DNA of 32,918 nt from Methanobrevibacter sp. Its GTDB lineage: Archaea > Methanobacteriota > Methanobacteria > Methanobacteriales > Methanobacteriaceae. Below the pieces are notes generated by a model. It worked only from the letters and a program-made list of their open reading frames with translations. It did not search any database and was not told where the DNA came from. Positions 1-9,200 of this stretch are shown piece after piece. The stretch's first letter is position 1, and every line of letters starts with the position of its first letter. The position numbers were made by a program, and so were the translations under genes. Where the stretch lies: assembly GCA_017434525.1 (NCBI GenBank), contig JAFRFD010000116.1, forward strand, positions 1-32,918, read 5' to 3'.

Positions 1-20
1 ACTTATTAAAAGAATTTTAT

Positions 21-398
21 TTAAACAACCTCTTCGATGCAAAAACTTTCACCAGTGACATATTTATTGTCTATTGGTACAGTTTCCGCTTCTACATCAT
101 CATTAACAAAATAACCTTTAACTGTAACTGTTTGACCTTCCAAACCTTTAAGCTTATCAGTACTGACAATTACATATTCACTACCCACTTGTATAACTCC
201 TGATGCACCATCTAAATTATAAATATTATCATAAGGCCCAAGATATGTTCCTGTGAATTTCACCTTTTCATTAGGTAAAGGAGCATGAACATAATTTGAA
301 TCAACTTCTTTATATGAAGTTAATAATGTAAATGAAATCATAGTTATTAAAATTACAATAATAATAACAAGAATTAAAATGATTTTTTTATTATCCAT
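21..398 (-). CDS. Membrane-anchored small protein of unknown function
   Basis: The product has 125 residues. Residues 5-30 form a strongly hydrophobic Ile/Val-rich helix that would act as a signal anchor or uncleaved signal peptide, leaving about 95 residues probably outside the membrane. The rest is rich in beta-forming residues (pattern VKFTGTYLG, then VTVKGYF) and could be a small OB-fold-like barrel; this is only an impression from the sequence. A GAGGTG ribosome binding site precedes the ATG at 398. No catalytic motif is seen, and the single Cys lies near the C-terminus (SFCIEE). I do not recognise a named family. It stands alone, with a 344-bp non-coding gap upstream of it. Confidence 0.7.
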   Translation of the reverse strand: MDNKKIILILVIIIVILITMISFTLLTSYKEVDSNYVHAPLPNEKVKFTGTYLGPYDNIYNLDGASGVIQVGSEYVIVSTDKLKGLEGQTVTVKGYFVNDDVEAETVPIDNKYVTGESFCIEEVV

Positions 399-473
399 TT
401 TTTTTACACCTCATGTATCAATCTTGTTATTATATCTGTCGCCACTACTTAAAATTTTTATCCATTTGCATTG

Positions 474-541
474 TTGCATGCATATCTGGAAGCATGAATG
501 CAACCATCCACGACCTCACCTTCACCATTGTGGCATGAAGG
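474..541. other. GC-rich hairpin island in an AT-rich spacer (possible small RNA)
   Basis: The spacer 399-742 (344 bp) holds no convincing gene. Its centre, about 462-558, is much richer in G and C than its flanks. It contains two inverted repeats: TTGCAT (474-479) with ATGCAA (498-503), and CCTTCACCA (519-527) with TGG/TGAAGG (531-533 and 536-541) around a TTG loop. In AT-rich archaea such islands often mark structured RNAs, but strand, promoter and ends cannot be settled here. The short plus-strand reading frame over it has no supported start. The rest of the spacer is plain AT-rich DNA. Confidence 0.3.
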
Positions 542-742
542 CAGGAGCATTTGGGGGTAAAAATAATGAATATATGATGAAATTAATCTTTATATGAATT
601 AAAACAAAATCACCATTGTCTTTGTATAATATGTCATGTAACTAAATGATTTTGATTATAAAAAAAGTAATTGTATTCAAAACTTACTAAAAAACATGAA
701 ATATTATCAAAAATAGAAGTAAGGTGTCATGTTTTACACACC

Positions 743-1612
743 TTATTCCATATAGTCAAATCTTGTCTCTAAAATAATAATCAATCCAAAACCAATCACA
801 GCCACAATAAGGCATGGGAACAGTCCCACAAAGTTCAATCCAACTGAATTTGCTATCTCAACACCCGGAACCTTTAAAGACCCAAGCATTACCCCAATTA
901 GAAATGCCATTGTAACCTCTTCATGGTTTTTAAGCAAGTAATTTAGGATTTTTGAAAAACCAAGTATTCCTATTAATGCACCTACAACAAACACGATTAT
1001 TTCTACGAAATGAAGCTCATGAAGTGCATTCAACATGTATTTGTACTGACCTAACAATAACAGCAAAAAGGATCCTGAAATACCTGGCAAAATCATTGCA
1101 CAGATTGCTATCATTCCAGAGATGAACAATATCGGAAGTGAATGATTAGCGGCTATCGGATTTAAGCTTACAAAGATATAAGTTAAAACAGCACCTAAAA
1201 CGGCAAACAATATGTTTTTCAGATTGATTTGATTGAGTTTTTTAAATAGGATCACTGCTGAAGCTATGATTAATCCCAAGAAGAATGAATATGTCAGGGC
1301 GGTTTGGGTGTCCATACAGTATGTTACAACTTTTGCAAGTGTCAGGAAAGCCACACCTATACCTAAAACCAACGGTATAAAGAATTTAAAATCGATTTCA
1401 TCCAACATTTCAGTTATAAAACCGTTAATGTCGCCTTTAAATAAAGGTTTTACAAATCCAAATTTGATTCTGCTTATCGCTTCAACCAAATGAGCATAAA
1501 TTCCTGTAATCAATGCAATAGTTCCACCGGAAACTCCCGGAACAATGTCGGCAGACCCCATCAGGACTCCACGTATAAAAATTAAAATAGCTTCCTTAAT
1601 ATCAAAACTCAA
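743..1612 (-). CDS. DUF368 family polyprenyl-phosphate transporter
   Basis: This 289-residue, very hydrophobic protein has about eight membrane segments. It carries the DUF368 hallmark GSADIVPGVSGGT near residues 20-32 and a second, related element, MILPGISGS, in the middle, so the protein looks like an internal duplication. Bacterial DUF368 proteins (PopT) have been shown to return undecaprenyl phosphate across the membrane. In a pseudomurein-walled archaeon the likely cargo is the lipid carrier of cell-wall or glycan building blocks; this is inferred. The start is a TTG at 1612, chosen because AAGGTGAT lies immediately upstream with normal spacing and no better ATG exists. It is probably transcribed alone. 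The family call is secure; the substrate is not. Confidence 0.85.
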   Translation of the reverse strand: MSFDIKEAILIFIRGVLMGSADIVPGVSGGTIALITGIYAHLVEAISRIKFGFVKPLFKGDINGFITEMLDEIDFKFFIPLVLGIGVAFLTLAKVVTYCMDTQTALTYSFFLGLIIASAVILFKKLNQINLKNILFAVLGAVLTYIFVSLNPIAANHSLPILFISGMIAICAMILPGISGSFLLLLLGQYKYMLNALHELHFVEIIVFVVGALIGILGFSKILNYLLKNHEEVTMAFLIGVMLGSLKVPGVEIANSVGLNFVGLFPCLIVAVIGFGLIIILETRFDYME

Positions 1613-1666
1613 ATTATCACCTTAAAACAATATTAGTTTAACTTAAGTTAAATAAGTTTTTAAAAA

Positions 1667-1936
1667 TTATTTAGATAATGTTTCGCTTACAAACTCCAAA
1701 CTAACATCAGCTATTCTTGCAATATCTTTAACAGAAAATCCTTCATTATCCAAATTAATCACAAAGTTTTGCTTAGATTTTTTCAGTTCATCCTTTTTAG
1801 CAATTAATTCATCATCCTTAGCAACCAATTCCTCATCCTTAGCAATCAATTCCTCATCCTTAGCTTGTAATTCCTTTTGAAATTCTATTTTTGCTTCATC
1901 AACTTTTCTTTGAGCATATTCTTCCACGATTCTCAT
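1667..1936 (-). CDS. Possible intragenic product: C-terminal part of the Rpn-like gene
   Basis: Inside the Rpn-like gene, in the same frame, the ATG at 1936 is preceded by GGTAGGTGG four bases upstream, as good a ribosome binding site as those of annotated genes in this window. Translation from it gives 89 residues: the coiled-coil repeats and the C-terminal helix-turn-helix-like end, without the nuclease domain. Some bacterial rpn genes express such a C-terminal protein that neutralises the full-length toxin. That this happens here is a hypothesis; the motif could simply encode the Val-Gly-Gly-Asn of the long protein. Confidence 0.3.
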   Translation of the reverse strand: MRIVEEYAQRKVDEAKIEFQKELQAKDEELIAKDEELVAKDDELIAKKDELKKSKQNFVINLDNEGFSVKDIARIADVSLEFVSETLSK

Positions 1937-2596
1937 GTTTCCACCTACCAAATTTGAAATTGTCTTATTCAATGATTCCTCTTTAACAAACTTATCGCAT
2001 AACAACAATATTATTCCTTTTACGAATTGGCCAATTTCGACATTGAAATTTGGAATATTGGTTATTGTTATTGCAGAGTTTAGTATCAGTTGGTCAGTTT
2101 TTAAATCCGATTTCATGAAACAAAGCAAACTAATCAATAATAATTCCTTTTTAGAAATTCTTTTCTTATTCTCTATTTTGACATTCATAGTATTTAAAAA
2201 CTCATCTGCATCATATTTTTTTAGAGAGTGAATATATATTGAAAATCTAGACTGTGGATTAATCTTGTAGCATTTGGTATTGTCATTTTCAACTGTGCTT
2301 AAAACATGGACTTCTATAGGTTTTTTTGATTTAATAGAAATATTATCAACTAAACAACTGTAGAATCTAAATCTCCTTTTGTCCTTAACATCGACATAAG
2401 AACTTTGAAATTCAAGTATTATTACCTTATCTTCAAGTTCAAAAACCATATCCGGTTTGTACATCTTTGGATCAATAAGGCAATATTCAGTAGGATGAAT
2501 TTCCACTATTTTTCCAGGAATATCAATGATTTCAATCAGTTTTTGACCATATTCATGACCATGCATTTTGAAAATAATGTCCTCATGAAATTCCAT
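1667..2596 (-). CDS. Rpn-like PD-(D/E)XK nuclease with C-terminal coiled coil
   Basis: The product has 309 residues. The N-terminal 130 residues fit the PD-(D/E)XK nuclease fold of Rpn/transposase-like proteins: PD at 48-49 (YKPDMVFEL), then after a hairpin the E-x-Q pair at residues 62 and 64 (ILEFQSS), in place of the commoner E-x-K. A helical middle follows. Residues about 232-277 are a coiled coil built from seven-residue repeats (KDEELIA, KDEELVA, KDDELIA). A short C-terminal segment (GFSVKDIARIADVSLEFV) looks like a helix-turn-helix. AAGGAGGT lies well placed before the ATG. Bacterial Rpn proteins promote recombination and act in phage defence, and some encode a smaller inhibitor from an internal start. 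A candidate internal start here is at 1936. Function in archaea is inferred. Confidence 0.75.
   Translation of the reverse strand: MEFHEDIIFKMHGHEYGQKLIEIIDIPGKIVEIHPTEYCLIDPKMYKPDMVFELEDKVIILEFQSSYVDVKDKRRFRFYSCLVDNISIKSKKPIEVHVLSTVENDNTKCYKINPQSRFSIYIHSLKKYDADEFLNTMNVKIENKKRISKKELLLISLLCFMKSDLKTDQLILNSAITITNIPNFNVEIGQFVKGIILLLCDKFVKEESLNKTISNLVGGNMRIVEEYAQRKVDEAKIEFQKELQAKDEELIAKDEELVAKDDELIAKKDELKKSKQNFVINLDNEGFSVKDIARIADVSLEFVSETLSK
1797..1874 (-). repeat. Tandem 21-bp coding repeat
   Basis: Three full units of 21 bp (1797-1817, 1818-1838, 1839-1859) and a partial fourth (from 1860) begin with TTAGC and end with ATCC or TTCC on the plus strand. Read on the minus strand each unit encodes one coiled-coil heptad of the Rpn-like protein. 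Units two and three differ at one base, so copy number probably changes by slippage or recombination without breaking the frame. Confidence 0.85.
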
Positions 2597-2799
2597 GATT
2601 ATACCTCCTTATTAAATTAATAATTTAATCTTTAATTTAAATTTAGAGAAATATAAATCTTTTGATATGGATTTAAAGCAATATTTATTACAATATACTA
2701 AAAATAAGTAAAATTATAATATTTGTATTGATTTAAAAAATTAATATTAATTTAAAAAAATAGTGAAAAAAAGAAATAAAGTGAATAATTCAAAAAGAA

Positions 2800-3567
2800 T
2801 TATTCATCGTTGAACGGTTGTGGAAGTTCGCAAACCCCACTGTCTTTTGCAAGGTATGCATATGCAAATGCAGCACAGATTGCACCGAGAATCGGTCCGA
2901 CAAGATAAATCGGGAATAATCCCCAGAGGTTTTGGCCTCCTAAAATCATGTCCATCAGGTATGGTCCGAATGTACGTGCAGGGTTGATTGAAGCACCTGT
3001 AAATGCTCCCAACACTACGATTACTGCTGCAACAGTCATACCGATTGATATTCCAGCAAAACCAGGTTCCGCTTTTTTATCAACTGCAACACCCATTACA
3101 ACCATCATGAGGAAGAATGTTCCTAAAAACTCAGCAAACATTGCCTGCAGGTAGCTTACGCCAAGTCCAGGAGCTGTTGCACCAAGACCTCCAATTGTTA
3201 CTGCAGGAGCTCCAAGGCATAGGAATAAACAAAGACTTCCCAAACATGCACCGATAACCTGTGCAACTATATAATAGATACTGTCAACCAAAGCAATGTT
3301 TTTGGTGACAAGCAATCCAATGGTTACTGCAGGATTTAAATGTGCACCGGATATCTTTCCGAATACATAAATACATATCATTACAGTTAGACCGAATGCC
3401 AGAGCAATGGCAATCCAATCACCTAAACCTCCTAAAGGTCCAATTCCGGTAACTCCGGCTGCATCACCAATCAATAATGTCACAACAGCAGCGCCGGTAC
3501 CGAAAAATACCAGGAAGAATGTTCCCAAAAGTTCTGCAAAGAATTTTTTTCTTATGTTACAAGTCAT
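2800..3567 (-). CDS. aqpM: Aquaporin / glycerol facilitator of the AqpM type
   Basis: This 255-residue MIP-family channel has the two half-helix signatures HLNPA (Asn-Pro-Ala at 78-80) and SINPAR (195-197, Arg198) and six membrane spans. It would pass water and small neutral solutes through the cytoplasmic membrane; the archaeal AqpM of Methanothermobacter is the natural reference. The ATG at 3567 is preferred over an in-frame GTG nine bases upstream because that GTG is part of the ribosome binding site AGGTGA. The gene begins 9 bp after the stop codon of the DUF2193 gene, so the two form an operon. A T-rich stretch after the stop codon may end transcription. Family call is firm; substrate choice (water, glycerol, gases) is not shown. 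Confidence 0.93.
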   Translation of the reverse strand: MTCNIRKKFFAELLGTFFLVFFGTGAAVVTLLIGDAAGVTGIGPLGGLGDWIAIALAFGLTVMICIYVFGKISGAHLNPAVTIGLLVTKNIALVDSIYYIVAQVIGACLGSLCLFLCLGAPAVTIGGLGATAPGLGVSYLQAMFAEFLGTFFLMMVVMGVAVDKKAEPGFAGISIGMTVAAVIVVLGAFTGASINPARTFGPYLMDMILGGQNLWGLFPIYLVGPILGAICAAFAYAYLAKDSGVCELPQPFNDE

Positions 3568-3576
3568 TTGGCTCAC

Positions 3577-5076
3577 CTATACAGATTCTCTCCATTGACA
3601 GTATTCGTGTTTGTTGTCAACTAAAGATGCGGCAGCACAGTTTTTACATCCCCTTACAGGAGATCCAGGAGCTTCTTTGTTAAGTGCAATGATATTTGTC
3701 ATCATGGTTGCTGTAATAGGTTCTGAAGTTAAAAGACATGGGTAGTCTGCAAGTCTCATGAGTGATGAGAACCTTACTGTTATTGCACATGCAGGGTAAG
3801 TGTATCTTTGCGGATTCATTACGGTTTCATTAGCTAAAATTGGGCTTAAATCAACAGACATTCCATTGATTTTTGGAGCTAATTCTCCACCTGTGCCTGC
3901 TCTGAATTTTCTTGCAGCACTGATTGCATTGAATCCTCTGTAAATCATGTCCATGAAGTCACAGTTGTGCAGTTCTGCAGCTGCTCCTCTTGTTGGATAT
4001 TGCTGTACATAGTTGTGGAATCTTTTGGAGAACAGGTCTACAACCATAGGTGCGTTGAATCCATCAAGTTCCAAGATAAATTCAGTTGCACATGCAGATG
4101 AACCGGTAGCCAGTTTCAATACGTCAAATTCAGATTTATAATTGTCCAAGTTAGAGGTTAAAGTTGAACCGATTACTTCAGCGGTTGCCTGAACGATTGC
4201 AAGGGTTACGTCATCCTTACACATGTTGTAGGTGGATTGGCCTATGTGGTGTCCGATATCTCCAACACAGTATGCAGGCACTGTTACGATGTTTCCGTAG
4301 TGCACCCCATCATCCATTGCGGCTTTTACTGTGGAAGTCATTGCCTTTTTGTACTTGTTCATGTAATCCCTTACATCAAATGAGGAGTGGTCCGCATCGT
4401 CCATTAAAGTGCCTTGTGCTTCAATTGGTGTTTTGTAAACCATCTGCAATGTTGCAATTTCCTTTTCTGTCGCTTCAGCAGCAGTTGCACCTGCTTCAAT
4501 AGCATTTGCAAATGCATCTCCAATACCGTATGAAGTGTTCATACCCCATGATTTTGCTGAAAGAATTGCTTGCTTGTGAGCTACAGGAATGTCTGTCTTT
4601 TGCAAGATTTGGTTTACAACATTACTTGTACTTCCAGGCATTAAAGCAAAGTCCACTACACAGGTAGGTCCATAGAATCCGCCATATCTTCTGATGGATT
4701 CTTTTGCAACAATCGCTTCATTATCTGCAATTGCCTGAATGAATTTATCCACGCTGTCTGCAAATTCACCGTCTTCCTCACATAAGATTTCAAAAACAGG
4801 AGGAGTTTGGAAATGTTCAATGAACGGATCATCTTCACATTTTAAAGTGTCTGTAATGGAAGACAATATTTCAAAGTGGTTTTTAACAGATTCCTTGTGT
4901 AAATTAATTACGGATTCTGCTTGATTGTCTAATGCTTTCATGCCAGCCACTGCATCAGCATATGGCTTTGCATCAGTGATTTTAAAGTCATTGTACCTGT
5001 TTTCGGATATAACAGCAACGTCTGCTTTTTGAGCGGCCATTGCCTCGTTAATCATTTTTTCATATAACTCTCTCAT
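3577..5076 (-). CDS. DUF2193 family protein of methanogens
   Basis: This soluble protein of 499 residues is known to me only as a methanogen family of unknown function (DUF2193). It is rich in Ala, Met and Cys and contains conserved-looking stretches such as GSTSNVVNQIL and GSSACATEF. A cysteine cluster lies near the C-terminus (GCKNCAAA, then YCQW), which could bind a metal or an iron-sulfur centre. No transmembrane helix is seen. The ATG at 5076 is chosen over the GTG nine bases earlier, which is part of the GGGTGAT ribosome binding site. It is the first gene of an operon with the aquaporin, whose start lies 9 bp downstream. The pairing hints at a link to solute or osmotic balance, but nothing in the sequence proves this. 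Confidence 0.7.
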   Translation of the reverse strand: MRELYEKMINEAMAAQKADVAVISENRYNDFKITDAKPYADAVAGMKALDNQAESVINLHKESVKNHFEILSSITDTLKCEDDPFIEHFQTPPVFEILCEEDGEFADSVDKFIQAIADNEAIVAKESIRRYGGFYGPTCVVDFALMPGSTSNVVNQILQKTDIPVAHKQAILSAKSWGMNTSYGIGDAFANAIEAGATAAEATEKEIATLQMVYKTPIEAQGTLMDDADHSSFDVRDYMNKYKKAMTSTVKAAMDDGVHYGNIVTVPAYCVGDIGHHIGQSTYNMCKDDVTLAIVQATAEVIGSTLTSNLDNYKSEFDVLKLATGSSACATEFILELDGFNAPMVVDLFSKRFHNYVQQYPTRGAAAELHNCDFMDMIYRGFNAISAARKFRAGTGGELAPKINGMSVDLSPILANETVMNPQRYTYPACAITVRFSSLMRLADYPCLLTSEPITATMMTNIIALNKEAPGSPVRGCKNCAAASLVDNKHEYCQWRESV

Positions 5077-5339
5077 TATTATCACCCGAATAATAATTGT
5101 ACTACTAATAGGCTTTAAACAAGTATTTAAAGTTATCTATTATTAGTGTTGATTAAAAGTTTATTCAGTGCAATATATAAATTTATTGAAAATATTTTAG
5201 AGAAATAAGTTTTATAATCTATTTTTTTTAAAAAATGGATAAACAATTGAATATAAGTAAGAAAAAACAAATTGAAAACTGGTAACATCGAATAAAATTA
5301 TTAAAAAAAATTGATTAAAATAATAAAATAGAAGATATT

Positions 5340-8222
5340 CTATTTACCGATATCCTCCACTAATTCTTTTGCATATGGAGTGATGTTTTCATCAAGCATC
5401 TTTTCAAGGAATTGGCCAGTATATGTTCCGGATTCGGCAACCTCTTCAGGAGTTCCGGTAGCTATTACCTCACCACCGCCGTCACCGCCTTCAGGACCCA
5501 AATCAATGATGTGGTCAGCTGTTTTGATAACGTCCAAGTTATGCTCAATTACAACAACAGAATTGCCAGCATCTGTCAGTCTTGCAAGAACTTCAAGCAG
5601 TCTTTTGATATCGGCAAAGTGAAGACCGGTAGTTGGTTCATCCAAAATGTATAATGTCTTACCTGTACTTGTTCTTGAAAGCTCTTTAGCAAGCTTTATT
5701 CTTTGGGCTTCTCCACCAGACAATGTTGTTGCAGGCTGGCCAATCTTCATATAGCCCAGACCAACATCATACAATGTTTGGAGCTTCTTAGTAATCTTTG
5801 GAATATGTTCGAAGAACTCTAAAGCCTCTTCAACAGTCATCTCCAAGACCTCATAGATATTTTTGCCCTTATATCTTATGTCCAATGTTTCTTCATTGTA
5901 CCTTTTACCTCCACAGACTTCACATGGCACAAACACATCAGCCAAAAAGTGCATTTCAATCTGAACAATACCATCACCGGAACATGCCTCACATCTTCCT
6001 CCTTTAACGTTAAAAGAGAATCTTCCAGGCTTATATCCTCTAGCTTTTGACTCTGGAGTGTTTGCAAACAAATCCCGGATATCAGTAAATACTCCAGTAT
6101 ATGTTGCAGGATTGGATCTTGGAGTTCTTCCAATAGGCTTTTGGTCAATTGCAATTACCTTATCAATGTTTTCCAAACCTTCAATTTCATCGTATTTTCC
6201 AGCGAAAGTGAATTTCTTGGCTAGCTTTCCTTTAGCTCCCTTGTATAATATTTCATTGATAAGGCTGCTTTTACCTGAACCGCTAACACCAGTAACACAG
6301 GTAAATTTACCTAATGGAATTTCAACATCAATATGTTTCAGATTGTTTTGAGCAGCTCCCCTAATTGTAATTATTTCACCGTTACCGTCACGTCTTGATT
6401 TTGGAATATCAATCTTTTTAACCCTTGATATGTACTGTCCGGTAAGTGAATCCGGATTGTTCATGATATCCAGAGGAGTTCCTTGAGCCACAACTTTTCC
6501 TCCATGTTCTCCGGCACCAGGACCGATATCAACAACATGGTCTGCTGAAAGAATAGTTTCCTCATCATGTTCAACAACAACCAAAGTGTTTCCCAAATCC
6601 TTAAGCCTTTTTAAAGCTTCAATGAGTTTTATGTTGTCCCTTTGATGGAGTCCGATACTTGGCTCATCCAAAATGTATAACACGCCCACAAGACCTGAAC
6701 CTATTTGAGTAGCCAATCTTATTCTTTGTGCCTCTCCACCTGAAAGGGTACCTGATGACCTTGACATTGACAAGTAATCAAGCCCTACTTCAACCAAAAA
6801 GCTTAAACGTTCCTTAATCTCTTTTAGGACTTCCTTTGCAATGAAGTTCTCACGTTCAGTAAGTTCCAGATCCTGGAAAAACTGATAGGAATCCTTTATT
6901 GCCAAATCACAAACGTCAATGATTGATTTTCCACCAACTGTTACGGCCAATACTTCAGGCCTCAGACGCTTTCCGTCACAGACGTGGCATTTTCTGTCAC
7001 TCATAAATTTAGAGAGGTATTTTCTTGAGTAATTAGACTTGGTTTCCACATACAATCTTTCCATCCTTGGAATGACCCCTTCAAATTTACGGTTTACCAT
7101 GTATGACTTGTTTCTTCTTTTGAATGTGAATGGAATTTTCTCATTGCAACCATAAAGAATGGTATTTTGATATTCCTTGTCCAATTCGTTGAATGGAACA
7201 TCCATGCTGAATCCAAAGTGTTTGGATACGGCTTCAAGCATCTGATAGTAGTAATTTTCCCTTTTGGATGACTTTGACCACGGCGCAATAGCACCCTCAT
7301 TCAATGTCAATGTATTGTCCGGAACAATCAAATCAGGGTCGATTTCCATTTTAGAACCGATACCCTTACACTCTGGACATGCCCCCTGCGGAGCATTGAA
7401 TGAAAACATCCTTGGAGTCAGCTCCTCAAAGTTAATTCCACAATCGACACATGCAAAGTGCTCTGAATATTTCTTCTCATATTCCTCTTCGCCATTGTCA
7501 AACAAGACTGTGATTAATCCTCCAGCAAATTCCGCTGCGGTTTCTAAAGAGTCAACAAGTCTCCTTTTAAAGTCAACGTCCTTTCTGATTTTTAATCTGT
7601 CAACTACAACATCAATGCTGTGACGATAGGTTTTTGCAAGTTCAATATCCTCTTCCAAATCCCTAATCTCATCGTCAACACGGACCCTTACAAAACCCTT
7701 ATTTCTCAAATCATCAAGAACATCCTTGTGCTGGCCTTTCTTATCCCTAACCACCGGAGACAATATTTGGATTTTTAATCCTTCACCTTCTTCGATGATT
7801 GCATCACCAATTTGGCCAATGGTCTGTTGTGATATTTCCCTACCACAATTAGGGCAGTGAGGGATGCCTATTCTTGCATATAATAATCTCAAATAATCAT
7901 AAATTTCTGTAATTGTACCTACAGTGGATCTTGGGTTTTCCCTTGTTGTTTTCTGGTCAATTGAAATGGCCGGGGACAATCCTTCAATGGATTCCATTTC
8001 CGGCTTTTTCATTTGCCCTAAAAATTGTCTTGCATAAGCTGATAATGATTCAACATATCTGCGCTGTCCTTCAGCATATATTGTATCAAAAGCCAGTGAC
8101 GACTTGCCTGACCCACTAATTCCAGTAATTACAATGAATTCATCGCGGGGAACAGTTACATCAATATCCTGAAGATTGTGCTCACGTGCGCCCTTGATGA
8201 CAATTTGTTTTTTAGACTCCAT
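5340..8222 (-). CDS. uvrA: Excinuclease ABC subunit A
   Basis: This is the DNA-damage sensor ATPase of bacterial-type nucleotide excision repair. It has 960 residues, normal for the family. The first ABC P-loop (GISGSGKSS, residues 34-42) and the second (GVSGSGKSS) are both present, as are two LSGGEAQRI signatures with following DEP Walker B motifs. Zinc-binding cysteine pairs are at CPNCG, CVDCG/CPEC, CHVC and CEAC...CEVCGGK. UvrA dimers load UvrB on lesions. AAGGAGATT precedes the ATG. The gene lies downstream of vapBC on the same strand, and uvrB follows further upstream. No uvrC is in the window. Methanogens with Uvr proteins are thought to have gained them from bacteria. The protein is intact. 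Confidence 0.98.
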   Translation of the reverse strand: MESKKQIVIKGAREHNLQDIDVTVPRDEFIVITGISGSGKSSLAFDTIYAEGQRRYVESLSAYARQFLGQMKKPEMESIEGLSPAISIDQKTTRENPRSTVGTITEIYDYLRLLYARIGIPHCPNCGREISQQTIGQIGDAIIEEGEGLKIQILSPVVRDKKGQHKDVLDDLRNKGFVRVRVDDEIRDLEEDIELAKTYRHSIDVVVDRLKIRKDVDFKRRLVDSLETAAEFAGGLITVLFDNGEEEYEKKYSEHFACVDCGINFEELTPRMFSFNAPQGACPECKGIGSKMEIDPDLIVPDNTLTLNEGAIAPWSKSSKRENYYYQMLEAVSKHFGFSMDVPFNELDKEYQNTILYGCNEKIPFTFKRRNKSYMVNRKFEGVIPRMERLYVETKSNYSRKYLSKFMSDRKCHVCDGKRLRPEVLAVTVGGKSIIDVCDLAIKDSYQFFQDLELTERENFIAKEVLKEIKERLSFLVEVGLDYLSMSRSSGTLSGGEAQRIRLATQIGSGLVGVLYILDEPSIGLHQRDNIKLIEALKRLKDLGNTLVVVEHDEETILSADHVVDIGPGAGEHGGKVVAQGTPLDIMNNPDSLTGQYISRVKKIDIPKSRRDGNGEIITIRGAAQNNLKHIDVEIPLGKFTCVTGVSGSGKSSLINEILYKGAKGKLAKKFTFAGKYDEIEGLENIDKVIAIDQKPIGRTPRSNPATYTGVFTDIRDLFANTPESKARGYKPGRFSFNVKGGRCEACSGDGIVQIEMHFLADVFVPCEVCGGKRYNEETLDIRYKGKNIYEVLEMTVEEALEFFEHIPKITKKLQTLYDVGLGYMKIGQPATTLSGGEAQRIKLAKELSRTSTGKTLYILDEPTTGLHFADIKRLLEVLARLTDAGNSVVVIEHNLDVIKTADHIIDLGPEGGDGGGEVIATGTPEEVAESGTYTGQFLEKMLDENITPYAKELVEDIGK

Positions 8223-8309
8223 AGTAATCTCCTTAATTTAGTTATATTATATTAGAACAAAATCCCTTATAAAATGTTTGAGAGAGCATTTGAAAAGTAA
8301 AAAAAATAA

Positions 8310-8693
8310 CTAATTTATAACAGTAATTCCTTTAATTTTATTAAAATCAGAATCAAAAGTAACAATACGATTAATCTTACTTTTAATCATCGTAGATAAA
8401 ATGGTGCAATCAGAATAATTAATTGAAGAATTAAAATTTAAATATATGTTGATTGCATCCTCATAATCACCCTCATCCAAATATTTGACATCAAACATTT
8501 CTAAAATAACTTGATATAATTCTTTACCTACTTTTCCACCCTTACCAGTAAATGCATTCAATGTTTCATTCAATACCGTGTTATTTATTACTTTCCTTTC
8601 ATGAATAGTTTCAGAAATTTCTAAAGCTTTTTCATGAAGTGGATCTGTTTTAATAAGCAAAGCTATTAAAAATGTTGTATCAACAAAAATCAC
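8310..8693 (-). CDS. vapC: PIN-domain ribonuclease toxin (VapC-like)
   Basis: The product has 127 residues, the usual VapC size. The PIN-domain acidic residues are visible: Asp5 (FVDTT), Glu43 (LNETLN), Asp95 (NYSDCTIL) and Asp114/Asp116 near the end (FDSDF). Such toxins cut RNA, often tRNA, when the antitoxin is lost. The ATG overlaps the stop codon of the upstream antitoxin gene (ATGA at 8690-8693), so translation is probably coupled. A run of T follows the stop codon on the minus strand (about 8298-8306) and may end the transcript. The pair sits between uvrB and uvrA. The call rests on motifs and gene order. Confidence 0.88.
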   Translation of the reverse strand: MIFVDTTFLIALLIKTDPLHEKALEISETIHERKVINNTVLNETLNAFTGKGGKVGKELYQVILEMFDVKYLDEGDYEDAINIYLNFNSSINYSDCTILSTMIKSKINRIVTFDSDFNKIKGITVIN

Positions 8694-8935
8694 TATAATT
8701 CGCCTCTACCAGATTTCCTTTTTAAATCTACCACATCAGTTTCTTCATCTAAAGAAATTGCAAATTTCGCTAAATCAGACAAAGGCCTTTGTTTTTCTAC
8801 TTCCACAATAATCACATCCTCTTCAATTCTCCAATTAAGAGTATCTTCAAGTGTGATTCCAATTTCTTTTCTAATTTTACTGGGAATAATAGTCTGAAAC
8901 CCTTTATAGATTTTCGAACTAGAAACATTATCCAT
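8693..8935 (-). CDS. vapB: AbrB/SpoVT-type antitoxin (VapB-like)
   Basis: This 80-residue protein has an N-terminal swapped-hairpin AbrB domain: KIYKGFQTIIPSKIRKEIGI is the typical Gly-Gln-x-x-x-Pro-x-x-x-Arg pattern. An acidic/basic C-terminal tail (DLAKFAISLDEETDVVDL) would wrap the PIN toxin. It should bind its own promoter and repress the operon. The ATG at 8935 follows AGGTGAT; the GTG at 8944 within that site is rejected as the start. It is the first gene of the pair and overlaps vapC by one base. Confidence 0.85.
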   Translation of the reverse strand: MDNVSSSKIYKGFQTIIPSKIRKEIGITLEDTLNWRIEEDVIIVEVEKQRPLSDLAKFAISLDEETDVVDLKRKSGRGEL

Positions 8936-9200
8936 AAAAATCACCTATACTAATAACTATATTTCCCTAATATTTAAAATTTTAGAAAATTGTTATTTCT
9001 AAAAATCCAAATATAAACTCAGTATTAGTTTTTAAAAATACTCTAAATTAATTTAATTAAATATAAGATAGAATAAATTAATATAAGTTTCTATTTATGC
9101 CTAAAACAATATTAAATCAAACTAATAAAATTTTAAAAAGAAATAAATAATTATTTTTAAAAATAATTACTAATATAATTGTTTTTCTAAAATAATCAAA

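Noticed and set aside
379..597. Open 72-codon plus-strand frame over the GC-rich island
   Set aside because: Its first part is the reverse of the signal anchor of the gene at 21-398, there is no ribosome binding site, and composition is unlike neighbouring proteins. Only the hairpin content was kept.
4164..4502. Open plus-strand frame of 112 codons inside the DUF2193 gene
   Set aside because: It is antisense to a clearly coding, full-length gene, is rich in Leu, Arg and Cys from reverse reading, and has no ribosome binding site.
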